Shown in pieces: positions 24,196 to 32,212 of a stretch of 33,154 nt of DNA. Position numbers and translations under genes: made by a program. Position 1 is the stretch's first letter; each line of letters opens with the position of its first letter. The notes beneath the pieces are model-generated. The model worked only from the letters and a program-made list of their open reading frames with translations. It was not told where the DNA came from and did not search any database. Origin of the DNA: PHAA01 sp964584415 (lineage in GTDB: Bacteria; Bacillota; Syntrophomonadia; Syntrophomonadales; Syntrophomonadaceae); NCBI GenBank assembly GCA_964584415.1, contig CAZOZX010000011.1:1-33154 (forward strand), written 5' to 3'.

Positions 24196-24762
24196 GTGAA
24201 TAAGAAAGTTGTATATGCATTTTTAGGTTTCAGCATAGTGGCCGGATTGGTCATGGGGTATTATTTTCGGAGTGAATCCTTTCAAATATTCCATCCCGAA
24301 CAACAGAAACCGGCAGTAAATACCGGAATGGCGGAAATAATAGTTGATATAGATACTCCGGTGGTTCTTGAAACCGAGTATTTGCGTTCCCAGAAACTTA
24401 TAATATCTGAGTTCCAAGGCCGTGCAGATATAATGGGGTTGAGTTTGGAGGAGATACGACGAAAGTATACGAATACCAATGGATACTCCATCGATTTTAT
24501 TAATGACAGTTTAGTGATTAGACAATCAGTCGATGACTGGGCACCTGAGGATAAGGCCAAATGCCGACTTAAGGAATACCAGGGTATGGTTGCTATATAT
24601 AATGGTCCTGATGGGCAACATGATGTTTTGATGAAGGTCACGGCCATACATTTTTCCGGGTTACCAGCCAATATTAAGGAGTCCATCCTCAATGGGGACT
24701 ACGAATTTGAAAATGAAGCAGCCGTCAATGATGCTCTGGAAAACCTGGACGAATATTTTTAA
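24196..24762 (+). CDS. bofC: BofC-like forespore checkpoint protein
   Basis: The 188-residue protein starts from GTG 24196, placed just after AGAGGTGA; GTG 24187 overlaps that site. A single N-terminal membrane helix (about 5-22) is followed by an exported region. The C-terminal part (DDWAPEDKAKCRLKEYQGMV and AIYNGPDG) resembles the BofC C-terminal domain, which in Bacillus reads roughly DDISP..K.. and FN/YNG in the same places. In Bacillus, BofC is secreted from the forespore and restrains the SpoIVB protease that triggers SigK activation. Position supports the call: Bacillus also has bofC just before ruvA-ruvB-queA-tgt. It is the only sporulation-type gene in the window. A strong terminator follows. 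Confidence 0.75.
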   Translation: MNKKVVYAFLGFSIVAGLVMGYYFRSESFQIFHPEQQKPAVNTGMAEIIVDIDTPVVLETEYLRSQKLIISEFQGRADIMGLSLEEIRRKYTNTNGYSIDFINDSLVIRQSVDDWAPEDKAKCRLKEYQGMVAIYNGPDGQHDVLMKVTAIHFSGLPANIKESILNGDYEFENEAAVNDALENLDEYF

Positions 24763-24769
24763 CCTGGCC

Positions 24770-24785
24770 CCCGGTAAGAGCCGGG
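24770..24785 (+). terminator. Minor hairpin immediately after bofC
   Basis: CCCGG (24770-24774) and CCGGG (24781-24785) flank a 6-base loop and are followed by TTTAA. It is weak alone and may assist the stronger terminator 12 bp downstream. Confidence 0.35.
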
Positions 24786-24796
24786 TTTAATATAAG

Positions 24797-24832
24797 GGAT
24801 AAGGTTCCGCCGAACCTTATCCTTTTTGTTTT
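24797..24832 (+). terminator. Strong rho-independent terminator between bofC and ruvC
   Basis: GGATAAGGTTC (24797-24807), loop CGCC and GAACCTTATCC (24812-24822) give an 11-bp perfect stem followed by TTTTTGTTTT. It separates bofC from the ruv operon, so bofC is its own transcription unit. Confidence 0.93.
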
Positions 24833-24903
24833 ATACATAGCCGCGTAGGGTTATTTGAAGTATTATATTAATAAATTTACACCTGCTTGAGGTATTGCCG
24901 CTT

Positions 24904-25407
24904 ATGTTGGTATTAGGAATTGATCCGGGAACTGCCACCACTGGATTTGGTCTGGTAGAAGGTGGAAGCGGAAGGGAACGTCTTATCCACTTTGGGGTGA
25001 TTAAGACTTCTCCAACTATGGAGATGCCCCAACGTCTGGCTAAAATCAACCGGGATTATGAACAGCTGTTAAATAAATATAAACCTGATGCGGTGGCGGT
25101 TGAGCAGATATTCCATCATAAGAATGCCAAAACTGTTATAACTGTAGCCCAGAGTAGAGGGGTTATTATTATGGCTACGGCAATGCGGGAGATAAACGTG
25201 GCAGAATATACACCTTTACAAGTAAAACAAGCAGTTACCGGTTTCGGTAATGCCGACAAGAAACAGGTGCAAATTATGGTCCAAAAGATTTTGGGTCTTA
25301 ATGAAATCCCCAAGCCAGACGATGCCGCCGATGCGCTGGCTATTGCTTTGTGTCATCTTCATTCCCATCGCATGGGAAAACTACTCAAGAAGGGGCGATT
25401 AGGCTGA
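24904..25407 (+). CDS. ruvC: Crossover junction endodeoxyribonuclease RuvC
   Basis: The 167-residue Holliday junction resolvase nicks opposed strands symmetrically in the RuvABC complex. The four acidic metal ligands are visible: D7 (LGIDPG), E67 (VEQIF), D140 and D143 (DDAADALA). ATG 24904 gives the family's usual MLVLGIDPG start, with TTGAGG about 11 bp upstream; a TTG at 24895 is in frame but too close to that site. It heads the ruvCAB-que-tgt-yajC-sec series. Its TGA overlaps the proposed CTG start of ruvA. Confidence 0.95.
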   Translation: MLVLGIDPGTATTGFGLVEGGSGRERLIHFGVIKTSPTMEMPQRLAKINRDYEQLLNKYKPDAVAVEQIFHHKNAKTVITVAQSRGVIIMATAMREINVAEYTPLQVKQAVTGFGNADKKQVQIMVQKILGLNEIPKPDDAADALAIALCHLHSHRMGKLLKKGRLG

Positions 25408-26006
25408 TCGCATATTTACGCGGGAATCTTGCTCATATTAGAAGTGAATCTATCGTTATCGATGTTAATGGAATTGGTTATGAGGTGGGAGTCCACGGCC
25501 GTACTTTTTCGGTATTACCGGGGACCGGATCTACTTTAACTATTTTTACCTACCTTCAGGTTTTGGAAAACGACCTGAAATTGTTTGGTTTCCTAAACAT
25601 GGAGGAATTGGACCTATTCAAGACCTTGCTTACAGTTTCCGGACTGGGTGCCCGTACCGCCTTAAATATACTTTCGGTTTTAAAGCCTGATGAATTTTAC
25701 CATACAGTTATAAGTGGGGATGAAAAAAGGTTATTGTCGGTACCGGGAATAGGTAAAAAGACAGCTCAGAGACTTGTGTTCGAGCTCAAAGACAAGGTGG
25801 GCAAAGGTCAGGATATCGTAATAGCAGCCGCCGAAGACGGCTCTATGTTGGAAGAATTGATGGAAGCATTGGAAACATTGGGATACCGACGCAGCGAGGT
25901 TTTCCCATTGATAATGAATATGAAATCGCAGGGCGAGCTAGGTACTGGAGTAGAGGATAATATCAAACGGGTGTTGCGTCATAAAGCATTGCAGATGAAA
26001 AAATAG
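25404..26006 (+). CDS. ruvA: Holliday junction DNA helicase subunit RuvA, probable CTG start
   Basis: The protein has 200 residues, normal for RuvA: an N-terminal OB fold (LIAYLRGNLAHIRSESIVID), helix-hairpin-helix motifs (LLTVSGLGARTALNIL and LLSVPGIGKKTAQRLV) and a C-terminal domain III that binds RuvB. RuvA tetramers clamp the four-way junction and load RuvB motors. No ATG, GTG or TTG lies where the family begins. A CTG at 25404 falls exactly there, about 7 bp after AAGGGGCG, and overlaps the ruvC stop. The alternative, ATG 25350, would add 18 atypical residues inside ruvC. I favour CTG. Confidence 0.93.
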   Translation: MIAYLRGNLAHIRSESIVIDVNGIGYEVGVHGRTFSVLPGTGSTLTIFTYLQVLENDLKLFGFLNMEELDLFKTLLTVSGLGARTALNILSVLKPDEFYHTVISGDEKRLLSVPGIGKKTAQRLVFELKDKVGKGQDIVIAAAEDGSMLEELMEALETLGYRRSEVFPLIMNMKSQGELGTGVEDNIKRVLRHKALQMKK

Positions 26007-26018
26007 GGAGAGATTGGT

Positions 26019-27050
26019 TTGCAGGAGGAACGTCTGGTATCAGCCCAGGCTATAGGTGAAGAAGATAGTATAGACAGTGCTTTAAGACCGGTACGCTTGG
26101 CTGATTATATAGGGCAAGACAAAGTGAAAGGTAACCTGGCAGTGTTTATTGCCGCAGCCCGGGCCAGAAGTCAGAGCCTTGATCATGTGCTATTGAGCGG
26201 CCCTCCAGGGCTGGGCAAAACGACCCTGGCTACCATTATATCTCAGGAGATGGGCGGATCGATCAGGAGAACTTCCGGCCCCGCTATAGAAAGACCCGGC
26301 GATTTGGCTGCAATATTAACTAATTTGGAACCGGGAGATGTTCTTTTTATTGATGAGATTCATCGCATGAACCGTAGTATTGAAGAGATTATGTACCCGG
26401 CTATGGAGGATTTTAGTATAGATATTGTGATAGGTAAGGGGCCGGCTGCCCGTACCCTGCAGATCGATTTGCCCCCCTTCACCCTTATTGGAGCTACAAC
26501 CAGGCCGGGTTTATTAAGTTCTCCGCTGCGGGATAGATTTGGGATTACATTCAGGCTTGATTTTTACCTCGAAAATGAACTGGCTGCCATAGTCACTCGT
26601 GCAGCTGCCATCTTAGGGATTAGAATTGACGAGCAAGGTGCAAACGAAATCGCCCGCTGTTCCCGGGGAACCCCCCGGGTCGCTAACCGTTTGTTAAGAA
26701 GAGTTGGGGACTTTGCTTTGGTAAGAGGCAGCGGCCACATCGACAGGAAAAATGCCATTGGTGCCTTGGAGATGTTGGAAATAGACGATCATGGATTGGA
26801 TATGGTTGACAGAATGATTCTGGAAGCTATAATAGTTAAGTTCAGTGGTGGCCCGGTAGGATTGGAGACATTGGCTGCCAGTGTATCTGAGGAGACAGAT
26901 ACCTTAACCGACGTTTATGAACCCTACCTTTTGAAACTGGGTCTCATTAATAAAACGCCGAGGGGACGGGTAGCAACGGCAGAAGCCTACAGAGTGATGG
27001 GCTATCCTGTTAAAAGCAACACTGACGAAGTTTCCCTTTTTAATGAGTAA
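26019..27050 (+). CDS. ruvB: Holliday junction branch-migration ATPase RuvB
   Basis: The 343-residue AAA+ motor drives junction branch migration as paired hexameric rings on RuvA. It shows the conserved LRPVRLADYIGQDKVK start, Walker A GPPGLGKTT (61-69), Walker B VLFIDEIHR (108-116), sensor 1 GATTRPG, the arginine-finger region SPLRDRFG, and a C-terminal winged helix (TPRGRVAT). The start is TTG 26019 with GGGAGAG before it. It is 12 bp after ruvA, so the three ruv genes are one unit. Confidence 0.97.
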   Translation: MQEERLVSAQAIGEEDSIDSALRPVRLADYIGQDKVKGNLAVFIAAARARSQSLDHVLLSGPPGLGKTTLATIISQEMGGSIRRTSGPAIERPGDLAAILTNLEPGDVLFIDEIHRMNRSIEEIMYPAMEDFSIDIVIGKGPAARTLQIDLPPFTLIGATTRPGLLSSPLRDRFGITFRLDFYLENELAAIVTRAAAILGIRIDEQGANEIARCSRGTPRVANRLLRRVGDFALVRGSGHIDRKNAIGALEMLEIDDHGLDMVDRMILEAIIVKFSGGPVGLETLAASVSEETDTLTDVYEPYLLKLGLINKTPRGRVATAEAYRVMGYPVKSNTDEVSLFNE

Positions 27051-27126
27051 GAGAGATAACCCAGATAAACGATAAATGTTAAACAGGCTGATATGTTGGC
27101 CAGACCGATTTAGGATGTGATATTGG

Positions 27127-27681
27127 ATGCCCCGGGTTTTATTACATATTTGCTGTGGGCCTTGTGCCACGTACCCTGTCCCTTCATTACAGGAAGAAGG
27201 ATTTGAGCTGATCGGTTATTTTTTTAATCCCAATATTCATCCTTATAACGAATGGCTGCAGCGTAAAAAGGCTGTTGAACAATACGCGAGCGAGGCTGAT
27301 ATAAAGGTCATCTATGATGAAAAGTATAACCCCCGCGCTTATTTTCAGAAGATTGCCTACCGGGAAAGTCACCGCTGCATGATTTGTTACCAGATGAGGC
27401 TGGAGCAGGCCGCTCATATAGCCCGGAAAGGCCGCTTTGACTATTTCTCCACTACCTTGTTGGTAAGCAAACATCAGAAACACGATTATATTAGAGAAAT
27501 CGGCCAAGCTATAGGTACGCAGTATGGGGTGCCATTCCTGTATCGTGATTTTAGGACAGGATTTAAACAAACCGGTGAGATATCGAGATCATTGGGGCTG
27601 TATAGGCAGCAGTATTGTGGTTGTCTGTATAGCGAGGTAGAACGCTACGCACCCTCTGATGTACGCCGGTTATTGAAATGA
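27127..27681 (+). CDS. queH: Epoxyqueuosine reductase QueH
   Basis: The 184-residue protein (former DUF208) reduces epoxyqueuosine in tRNA to queuosine, the last step of the pathway, and replaces the B12-dependent QueG. The cysteine set for the iron-sulfur and metal centre is present: C9-C10 (HICCGPC), C84 and C87 (CMIC), C164 and C166 (CGC). YFFNPNIHPYNEW and STTLLVSKHQKHD are family segments. It lies directly before queA and tgt, giving the three late queuosine steps together. There is a 76-bp gap after ruvB. The ATG has only a modest ribosome binding site (AGGATGTGA, about 7-11 bp away). Confidence 0.93.
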   Translation: MPRVLLHICCGPCATYPVPSLQEEGFELIGYFFNPNIHPYNEWLQRKKAVEQYASEADIKVIYDEKYNPRAYFQKIAYRESHRCMICYQMRLEQAAHIARKGRFDYFSTTLLVSKHQKHDYIREIGQAIGTQYGVPFLYRDFRTGFKQTGEISRSLGLYRQQYCGCLYSEVERYAPSDVRRLLK

Positions 27682-27756
27682 ATTTCCCGGGTATTCATTA
27701 CGCGTGCGCAGAAAAATTATTCTGGATTTTATGGCAAAAAGGAGATCCTATTATAA

Positions 27757-28812
27757 ATGCCTCACCCCAAGAATGGAGATGTATTCAGTTTAGAATCATA
27801 TAACTACGACCTGCCTCCAAGATTGATTGCCCAGTATCCGGTAGAGCCGCGAGATAGTTCCAGACTTCTGGTTCTGGATAAGAAAGACGGGCGCTTGCAG
27901 GATCGGCTCTTTCATGAAATAACAGATTACTTTAATGCCGGTGATACTTTGGTTTTAAATGAAACCAGGGTAATTCCGGCTCGTCTATTGGGTACCAAAG
28001 ACACCGGAGCCAAAATCGAATTGCTTTTGCTCAAGCCGATGGGGGAAAACTGGGAGGCCCTGGTTAAACCGGCTCGCCGGATGAAAATTGGTACAATAGT
28101 AAGATTTCCCGGCACTTCAGTCTGGGCTGAAGTACAGGAAATTTGTGATGGAGACGGATGCCGTCTGATAAAGTTCCATAATTGCCCTAAAGTTCAGGAA
28201 TTTTTAGACTTATCAGGGATAGTACCGTTACCTCCCTATATAGACAGAGCCAGCGAACCTGAAGATAAAATGCGCTACCAGACGGTTTATGCTAAGGAAT
28301 CTGGTTCAGCGGCTGCACCTACAGCCGGCCTCCATTTTACCGACCAGTTATTGTCAAAAATCAGGGCAAAAGGAGTTAACGTTACTACCATAGTACTTCA
28401 TGTGGGACTGGGAACCTTCCGTCCAGTCAGCCGGGAGGATATAAGAGAACATCAAATGCACTATGAGCATTTCCAGGTAAACGTGGATACGGCAGCCATT
28501 TTGAATGATACCCGCAGACAGGGCGGCAGGATCATCGCGGTTGGAACAACAGTGGTGCGAGCCCTGGAATCTGTATATAATGATGAATTAGGATTCGTAA
28601 GTCAAGAAAGTGATACCAATAAGTTTATCTATCCCGGCTATAAGCTTAGAGCCGTTGATAGGCTTATCACCAACTTCCATTTGCCTGGGTCATCCCTATT
28701 AATGTTAGTAGCAGCTTTAGCAGGTTTCGATAATACCATGGCGGCTTACCGTCATGCAGTCAATGAAGAATATAGGTTTTTTAGTTATGGCGACGCCATG
28801 CTCATAGTGTAG
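27757..28812 (+). CDS. queA: S-adenosylmethionine:tRNA ribosyltransferase-isomerase QueA
   Basis: The 351-residue enzyme moves the ribose of SAM onto preQ1 in tRNA and rearranges it to epoxyqueuosine. Family blocks seen are YDLPPRLIAQYP near the start, TLVLNETRVIPARL, KPARRMKIGT, GSAAAPTAGLHFT, VLHVGLGTFRPV and TNFHLPGSSLLMLVAALAG near the end. AAAAAGGAGAT precedes the ATG. It acts between Tgt (next gene) and QueH (previous gene). Its stop and the tgt frame are in the same register, so the space between them has no further stop. Confidence 0.97.
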   Translation: MPHPKNGDVFSLESYNYDLPPRLIAQYPVEPRDSSRLLVLDKKDGRLQDRLFHEITDYFNAGDTLVLNETRVIPARLLGTKDTGAKIELLLLKPMGENWEALVKPARRMKIGTIVRFPGTSVWAEVQEICDGDGCRLIKFHNCPKVQEFLDLSGIVPLPPYIDRASEPEDKMRYQTVYAKESGSAAAPTAGLHFTDQLLSKIRAKGVNVTTIVLHVGLGTFRPVSREDIREHQMHYEHFQVNVDTAAILNDTRRQGGRIIAVGTTVVRALESVYNDELGFVSQESDTNKFIYPGYKLRAVDRLITNFHLPGSSLLMLVAALAGFDNTMAAYRHAVNEEYRFFSYGDAMLIV

Positions 28813-28857
28813 CTATTCTGGAAAGTTAGCTGCACAGGTAAACTAGGGGGAATATTT

Positions 28858-29961
28858 CTGCAATTTCAAGTAAATAAGTATGATAATTCAAGTCCGGCCC
28901 GCTTGGGGCAAATCAGTACACCTCATGGGGAGTTCGCCACCCCAATATTTATGCCGGTGGGAACCCAGGCTACGGTTAAAACCCTGACTCCCGAAGATCT
29001 CTATGGAATGGGTGCCGGGATTATTTTGTCCAATACCTACCATCTGCATCTCAGACCAGGTGAGGATCTTATTGCTGATGCCGGTGGTTTGCACAGCTTT
29101 ATGAACTGGAGAAAAGGATTATTAACAGATAGCGGGGGGTTTCAAGTATTCAGTCTGCAGGGATTGCGCAAAATAGACGATGACGGGGTCTATTTCAGCT
29201 CTCATATTGATGGCTCATCGCGTTATCTGACCCCGGCCGCGGTCATGGAGATTCAGAGAAAGCTGGGCGCTGATATAGCTATGTGCTTTGATGAATGTTC
29301 TCCGTATCCTTGCAGCTATGAGGAGGCGGAGAGAGCGGTCCGGCGTACGACCATTTGGGCAGAGCGGTGTAAGCTCAGCCATTCGCATCCGGTGCAAGCT
29401 CTATTCGGTATCATCCAGGGCGGTGTCTTTCCCGACCTCAGGGAACGCAGCGCCCGGGAGATCACTGCTCTTGATTTTCCTGGATATGCAGTTGGTGGAT
29501 TGAGCGTGGGGGAATCCAAACCATTAATGTATACTACCCTGGACCTTCTTGAGCCTCTTTTACCCAAGGACAAGCCGCGCTATTTGATGGGAGTAGGGGC
29601 TCCCGAGGACTTGATTGAAGGTGTGCGGCGGGGTATGGATATGTTCGATTGTGTTTTACCGACCCGGCTCGCCCGTCATGGCACTGCTTTTACCCGCAGG
29701 GGGAAACTTGTGGTGCGCAATGCAGAGTGGGCTCGGGATTTTAGCCCGATTGATCGTGACTGTGACTGTTATGTCTGCCAAAATTACACCCGGGCTTATA
29801 TACGCCACTTGATCAAGGCTGAGGAAATGCTGGCTCATCGACTCCTGAGCTTTCATAATGTTTACTTCTTGATTAAACTTATGAGAGGAATTCAAACCGC
29901 TATAGCAGGAGACCAGTTTGGTTCATTCTGTGCGGATTTCTATAAAGATTACAAGATTTAA
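28858..29961 (+). CDS. tgt: Queuine/preQ1 tRNA-ribosyltransferase Tgt, probable CTG start
   Basis: The 367-residue enzyme swaps guanine-34 of GUN-anticodon tRNAs for preQ1. With M counted at the CTG, D91 (LLTDSGGFQVFSL) is the general base and D264 (MDMFDCVLPTR) the nucleophile, and C302, C304, C307 and H333 bind zinc. Between the queA stop and the conserved ARLGQISTPHG region there is no ATG, GTG or TTG in frame. CTG 28858 sits 6 bp after AGGGGGA and gives a length and N-terminus like E. coli Tgt. The first usable TTG (28903) would delete conserved residues. It lies in the que cluster, before yajC. Confidence 0.95.
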   Translation: MQFQVNKYDNSSPARLGQISTPHGEFATPIFMPVGTQATVKTLTPEDLYGMGAGIILSNTYHLHLRPGEDLIADAGGLHSFMNWRKGLLTDSGGFQVFSLQGLRKIDDDGVYFSSHIDGSSRYLTPAAVMEIQRKLGADIAMCFDECSPYPCSYEEAERAVRRTTIWAERCKLSHSHPVQALFGIIQGGVFPDLRERSAREITALDFPGYAVGGLSVGESKPLMYTTLDLLEPLLPKDKPRYLMGVGAPEDLIEGVRRGMDMFDCVLPTRLARHGTAFTRRGKLVVRNAEWARDFSPIDRDCDCYVCQNYTRAYIRHLIKAEEMLAHRLLSFHNVYFLIKLMRGIQTAIAGDQFGSFCADFYKDYKI

Positions 29962-30022
29962 CAAGAGGATTTTGCCAAACATTGGCGAAAATATATTAGG
30001 TTGTACGTAAAGGAGGTAGAGT

Positions 30023-30298
30023 ATGGGAACACAAACAACCTGGTTGACAACGGCAATATACTTCGGTGTCTTTTTGCTTCTGTTCTATTTTTTGGCCGTA
30101 ATGCCGCGCAAGAAACAGGAGAAAAAACACAAAGAGGTTATGGATAACCTCAAACACGGTGATAAAGTGGTGACAATTGGGGGATTAAAAGCAGAAATAG
30201 CTAAAGTAAAGGATGAAACAGTAATACTCAAGATTAGCGACAATGTTGAAATGGAGTTCCTGAAGAAAGCAATTGCCTATAAAGCTGAGGGAAAATAA
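30023..30298 (+). CDS. yajC: Preprotein translocase accessory subunit YajC
   Basis: This 91-residue single-pass membrane protein has a helix at about 10-28 (FGVFLLLFYFLAVMP), then RKKQEKKHKEVMDNLKHGDKVVTIGG, the family signature. YajC associates with SecDF-YidC to help protein export and membrane insertion. AAAGGAGG gives a strong start. The hairpin-like sequence TTTTGCCAA-ACA-TTGGCGAAAA (29970-29991, one bulge) lies before it. Its TAA overlaps the ATG of the next gene as TAATG. Confidence 0.96.
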   Translation: MGTQTTWLTTAIYFGVFLLLFYFLAVMPRKKQEKKHKEVMDNLKHGDKVVTIGGLKAEIAKVKDETVILKISDNVEMEFLKKAIAYKAEGK

Positions 30299-30957
30299 TG
30301 TTTACCCTCGACTCTGTGAAGGAAAACCGTGTAATCAGAGCTTATATCATCAAAGGCAACGAGCATCTGGAGGCCATCGGGTATACCGATCATGGTTTGG
30401 TACATACAGGTTTGGTAGCCGGCTTGAGCCGCAAAATATTGCTGGACCTGGGATATGACCTGCGATTCGCTGAATTGGCAGGCATAGCGGGATACATGCA
30501 CGATCTTGGTAATGTGATCAACCGGGTTGGACACAGCCAAAGCGGAGCCATGATGGCGTTTTCAATCCTGCGCAGAATGGGGATGGAGCCGGAGGAAATA
30601 TCAATTGTGATTTCAGCCATAGGAAATCATGATGAGGGCAGCGGTCATCCTATCAATGCTGTTTCAGCCGCATTGATTCTGGCCGATAAATCCCATGTGC
30701 ATCGCAACCGGGTACGAAATACCGATCTGGCTACCTATGATATCCATGACCGGGTGAATTATGCTGTTCAGCAATCGTTGCTCAAGGTTGACGGACAAGA
30801 GCGAACCATCACCATGGACCTTACCATTGATACTGAAATATGCCCGGTAATGGAATATTTCGAAATATTTCTGAGCCGAATGCTGTTGTGCACCCGGGCA
30901 GCAAACTTTTTAAATTGCAGGTTTGCATTGATCATAAATAATACCCAGCTTTTATAA
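30298..30957 (+). CDS. HD-domain phosphohydrolase between yajC and secD
   Basis: This soluble HD-superfamily protein has 219 residues: H36, H68-D69 (MHDLGN), H79, H111-D112 (GNHDEGSGHP) and D130 match the metal-dependent phosphohydrolase pattern, with a C-terminal mixed domain (QERTITMDLTID...ILSRMLL-type). HD domains cleave nucleotides, cyclic dinucleotides or other phosphoesters; the substrate here is unknown. It is locked in the yajC-secD-secF set by a 1-bp overlap with yajC and a short gap to secD, so it is co-expressed with export genes. It has no transmembrane segment, so it would act in the cytoplasm. Confidence 0.88.
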   Translation: MFTLDSVKENRVIRAYIIKGNEHLEAIGYTDHGLVHTGLVAGLSRKILLDLGYDLRFAELAGIAGYMHDLGNVINRVGHSQSGAMMAFSILRRMGMEPEEISIVISAIGNHDEGSGHPINAVSAALILADKSHVHRNRVRNTDLATYDIHDRVNYAVQQSLLKVDGQERTITMDLTIDTEICPVMEYFEIFLSRMLLCTRAANFLNCRFALIINNTQLL

Positions 30958-30994
30958 GGCAGGAAAAGTAGAGTAGTTGGAAGGAGGACGACTG

Positions 30995-32200
30995 GTGCGC
31001 AAGAATACCAGTATGGCCATAGTAGCGGCCATTGTTGTAGCTGTTATAGCTTTAGCTTATTTTACCTACCGCCCTATCTTAAACAACCTCAATTTAGGGC
31101 TTGATCTGCGGGGAGGTCTGCATGTAGTTCTGCAGGCGCAGGAAAAAGAAGGTGAGCAGATAACATCTGATACGATTCAAAAATCTATTGGGGTCTTGAG
31201 AAACCGGGTTGATAATCTGGGGGTCAAAGAGCCCAGTATATACCCGCAAGGTAATGACCGTATTGTCGTTGAGATAGCGGGAGTAGATGATCCCGAACAG
31301 GCCATCAATATAATAAAGAATACCGCCCAACTGGAATTCCTTGATGAAGAGGGAAATGTACTGGTTACCGGCAAGGATCTTAAGGATGCCCAGGCATCAC
31401 CGGGTACCAACGGTAAAGGTGCCAGTGTTGATCTGGAATTTAATGATATTGGTGCAAAATTGTTTGCCGATGCTACCGCCAAGAACGTAGGTAAACGGAT
31501 CGCCATAGTCATAGATAATCAGGTAATTAGTGCACCCACTGTGGACGAACCGATTCCCAGTGGCAGAGCCCAAATTACCGGTAATTTTACTGCTGAAGAA
31601 GCCCAAAACCTGGCGGTTTTGCTGCGTTCCGGCGCTCTTCCCGTATCATTCAGTATAATGGAAAAACGTACCGTGGGTCCGTCACTGGGAGCGGATTCAC
31701 TGGATATGAGTGTTAAAGCTGCTATTGTCGGATTAATCGCTATCCTGATTTTCATGATGGGTTATTACCTGGTACCCGGTGTAGTAGCAGCTGTCTCTAT
31801 GGTTTTATATACGGTTCTGGTTCTCGGTACCATGGTTTTGCTGGGATCGACCTTAACCCTACCGGGCATAGCGGGTTTTGTACTGTCAATCGGTATGGCT
31901 GTAGATGCCAATATAATTATTTATGAACATATCAAAGAGGAATTACGTTTAGGTAAAACATTGAAGGCTTCCATTCAGTCAGGCTTTGCCCGAGCCTTCT
32001 GGACGATATTCGATTCTCAATTGACCACCCTGATTGCTGCCCTGGTTCTGATATATTTTGGCAGTGGGACAATCAAGGGCTTTGCGGTCACCCTCTCTAT
32101 AGGTATTATAATGAGCATGGTGGTGGCTCTTGGCTTTACAAGATATGTTATGGTACTGTGTGCTGATTTTGCCAGGGGCAACAAACTATACGGAGTATAA
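30995..32200 (+). CDS. secD: Protein translocase subunit SecD
   Basis: The 401-residue protein uses proton motive force with SecF to pull exported proteins through SecYEG. The N-terminal helix (about 8-24) is followed by GLDLRGGLHVVLQA, the extracellular P1 base and head regions with SGRAQITGNFT, and five C-terminal helices including IAGFVLSIGMAVDANIIIYE, which carries the conserved Asp used in proton transfer. GTG 30995 follows AAGGAGG by 7 bp; a TTG at 30977 lies upstream of that site. It is shorter than E. coli SecD (about 615), as is usual in Clostridia. Confidence 0.97.
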   Translation: MRKNTSMAIVAAIVVAVIALAYFTYRPILNNLNLGLDLRGGLHVVLQAQEKEGEQITSDTIQKSIGVLRNRVDNLGVKEPSIYPQGNDRIVVEIAGVDDPEQAINIIKNTAQLEFLDEEGNVLVTGKDLKDAQASPGTNGKGASVDLEFNDIGAKLFADATAKNVGKRIAIVIDNQVISAPTVDEPIPSGRAQITGNFTAEEAQNLAVLLRSGALPVSFSIMEKRTVGPSLGADSLDMSVKAAIVGLIAILIFMMGYYLVPGVVAAVSMVLYTVLVLGTMVLLGSTLTLPGIAGFVLSIGMAVDANIIIYEHIKEELRLGKTLKASIQSGFARAFWTIFDSQLTTLIAALVLIYFGSGTIKGFAVTLSIGIIMSMVVALGFTRYVMVLCADFARGNKLYGV

Positions 32201-32212
32201 GGAGGGTAGACA

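Noticed and set aside
24282..24692. 136-residue open frame on the - strand
   Set aside because: It is antisense to bofC, and bofC has the ribosome binding site, terminator and family similarity.
29970..29991. Terminator between tgt and yajC
   Set aside because: The TTTTGCCAA/TTGGCGAAAA stem has a bulge and no following T-run, so the operon probably continues into yajC.
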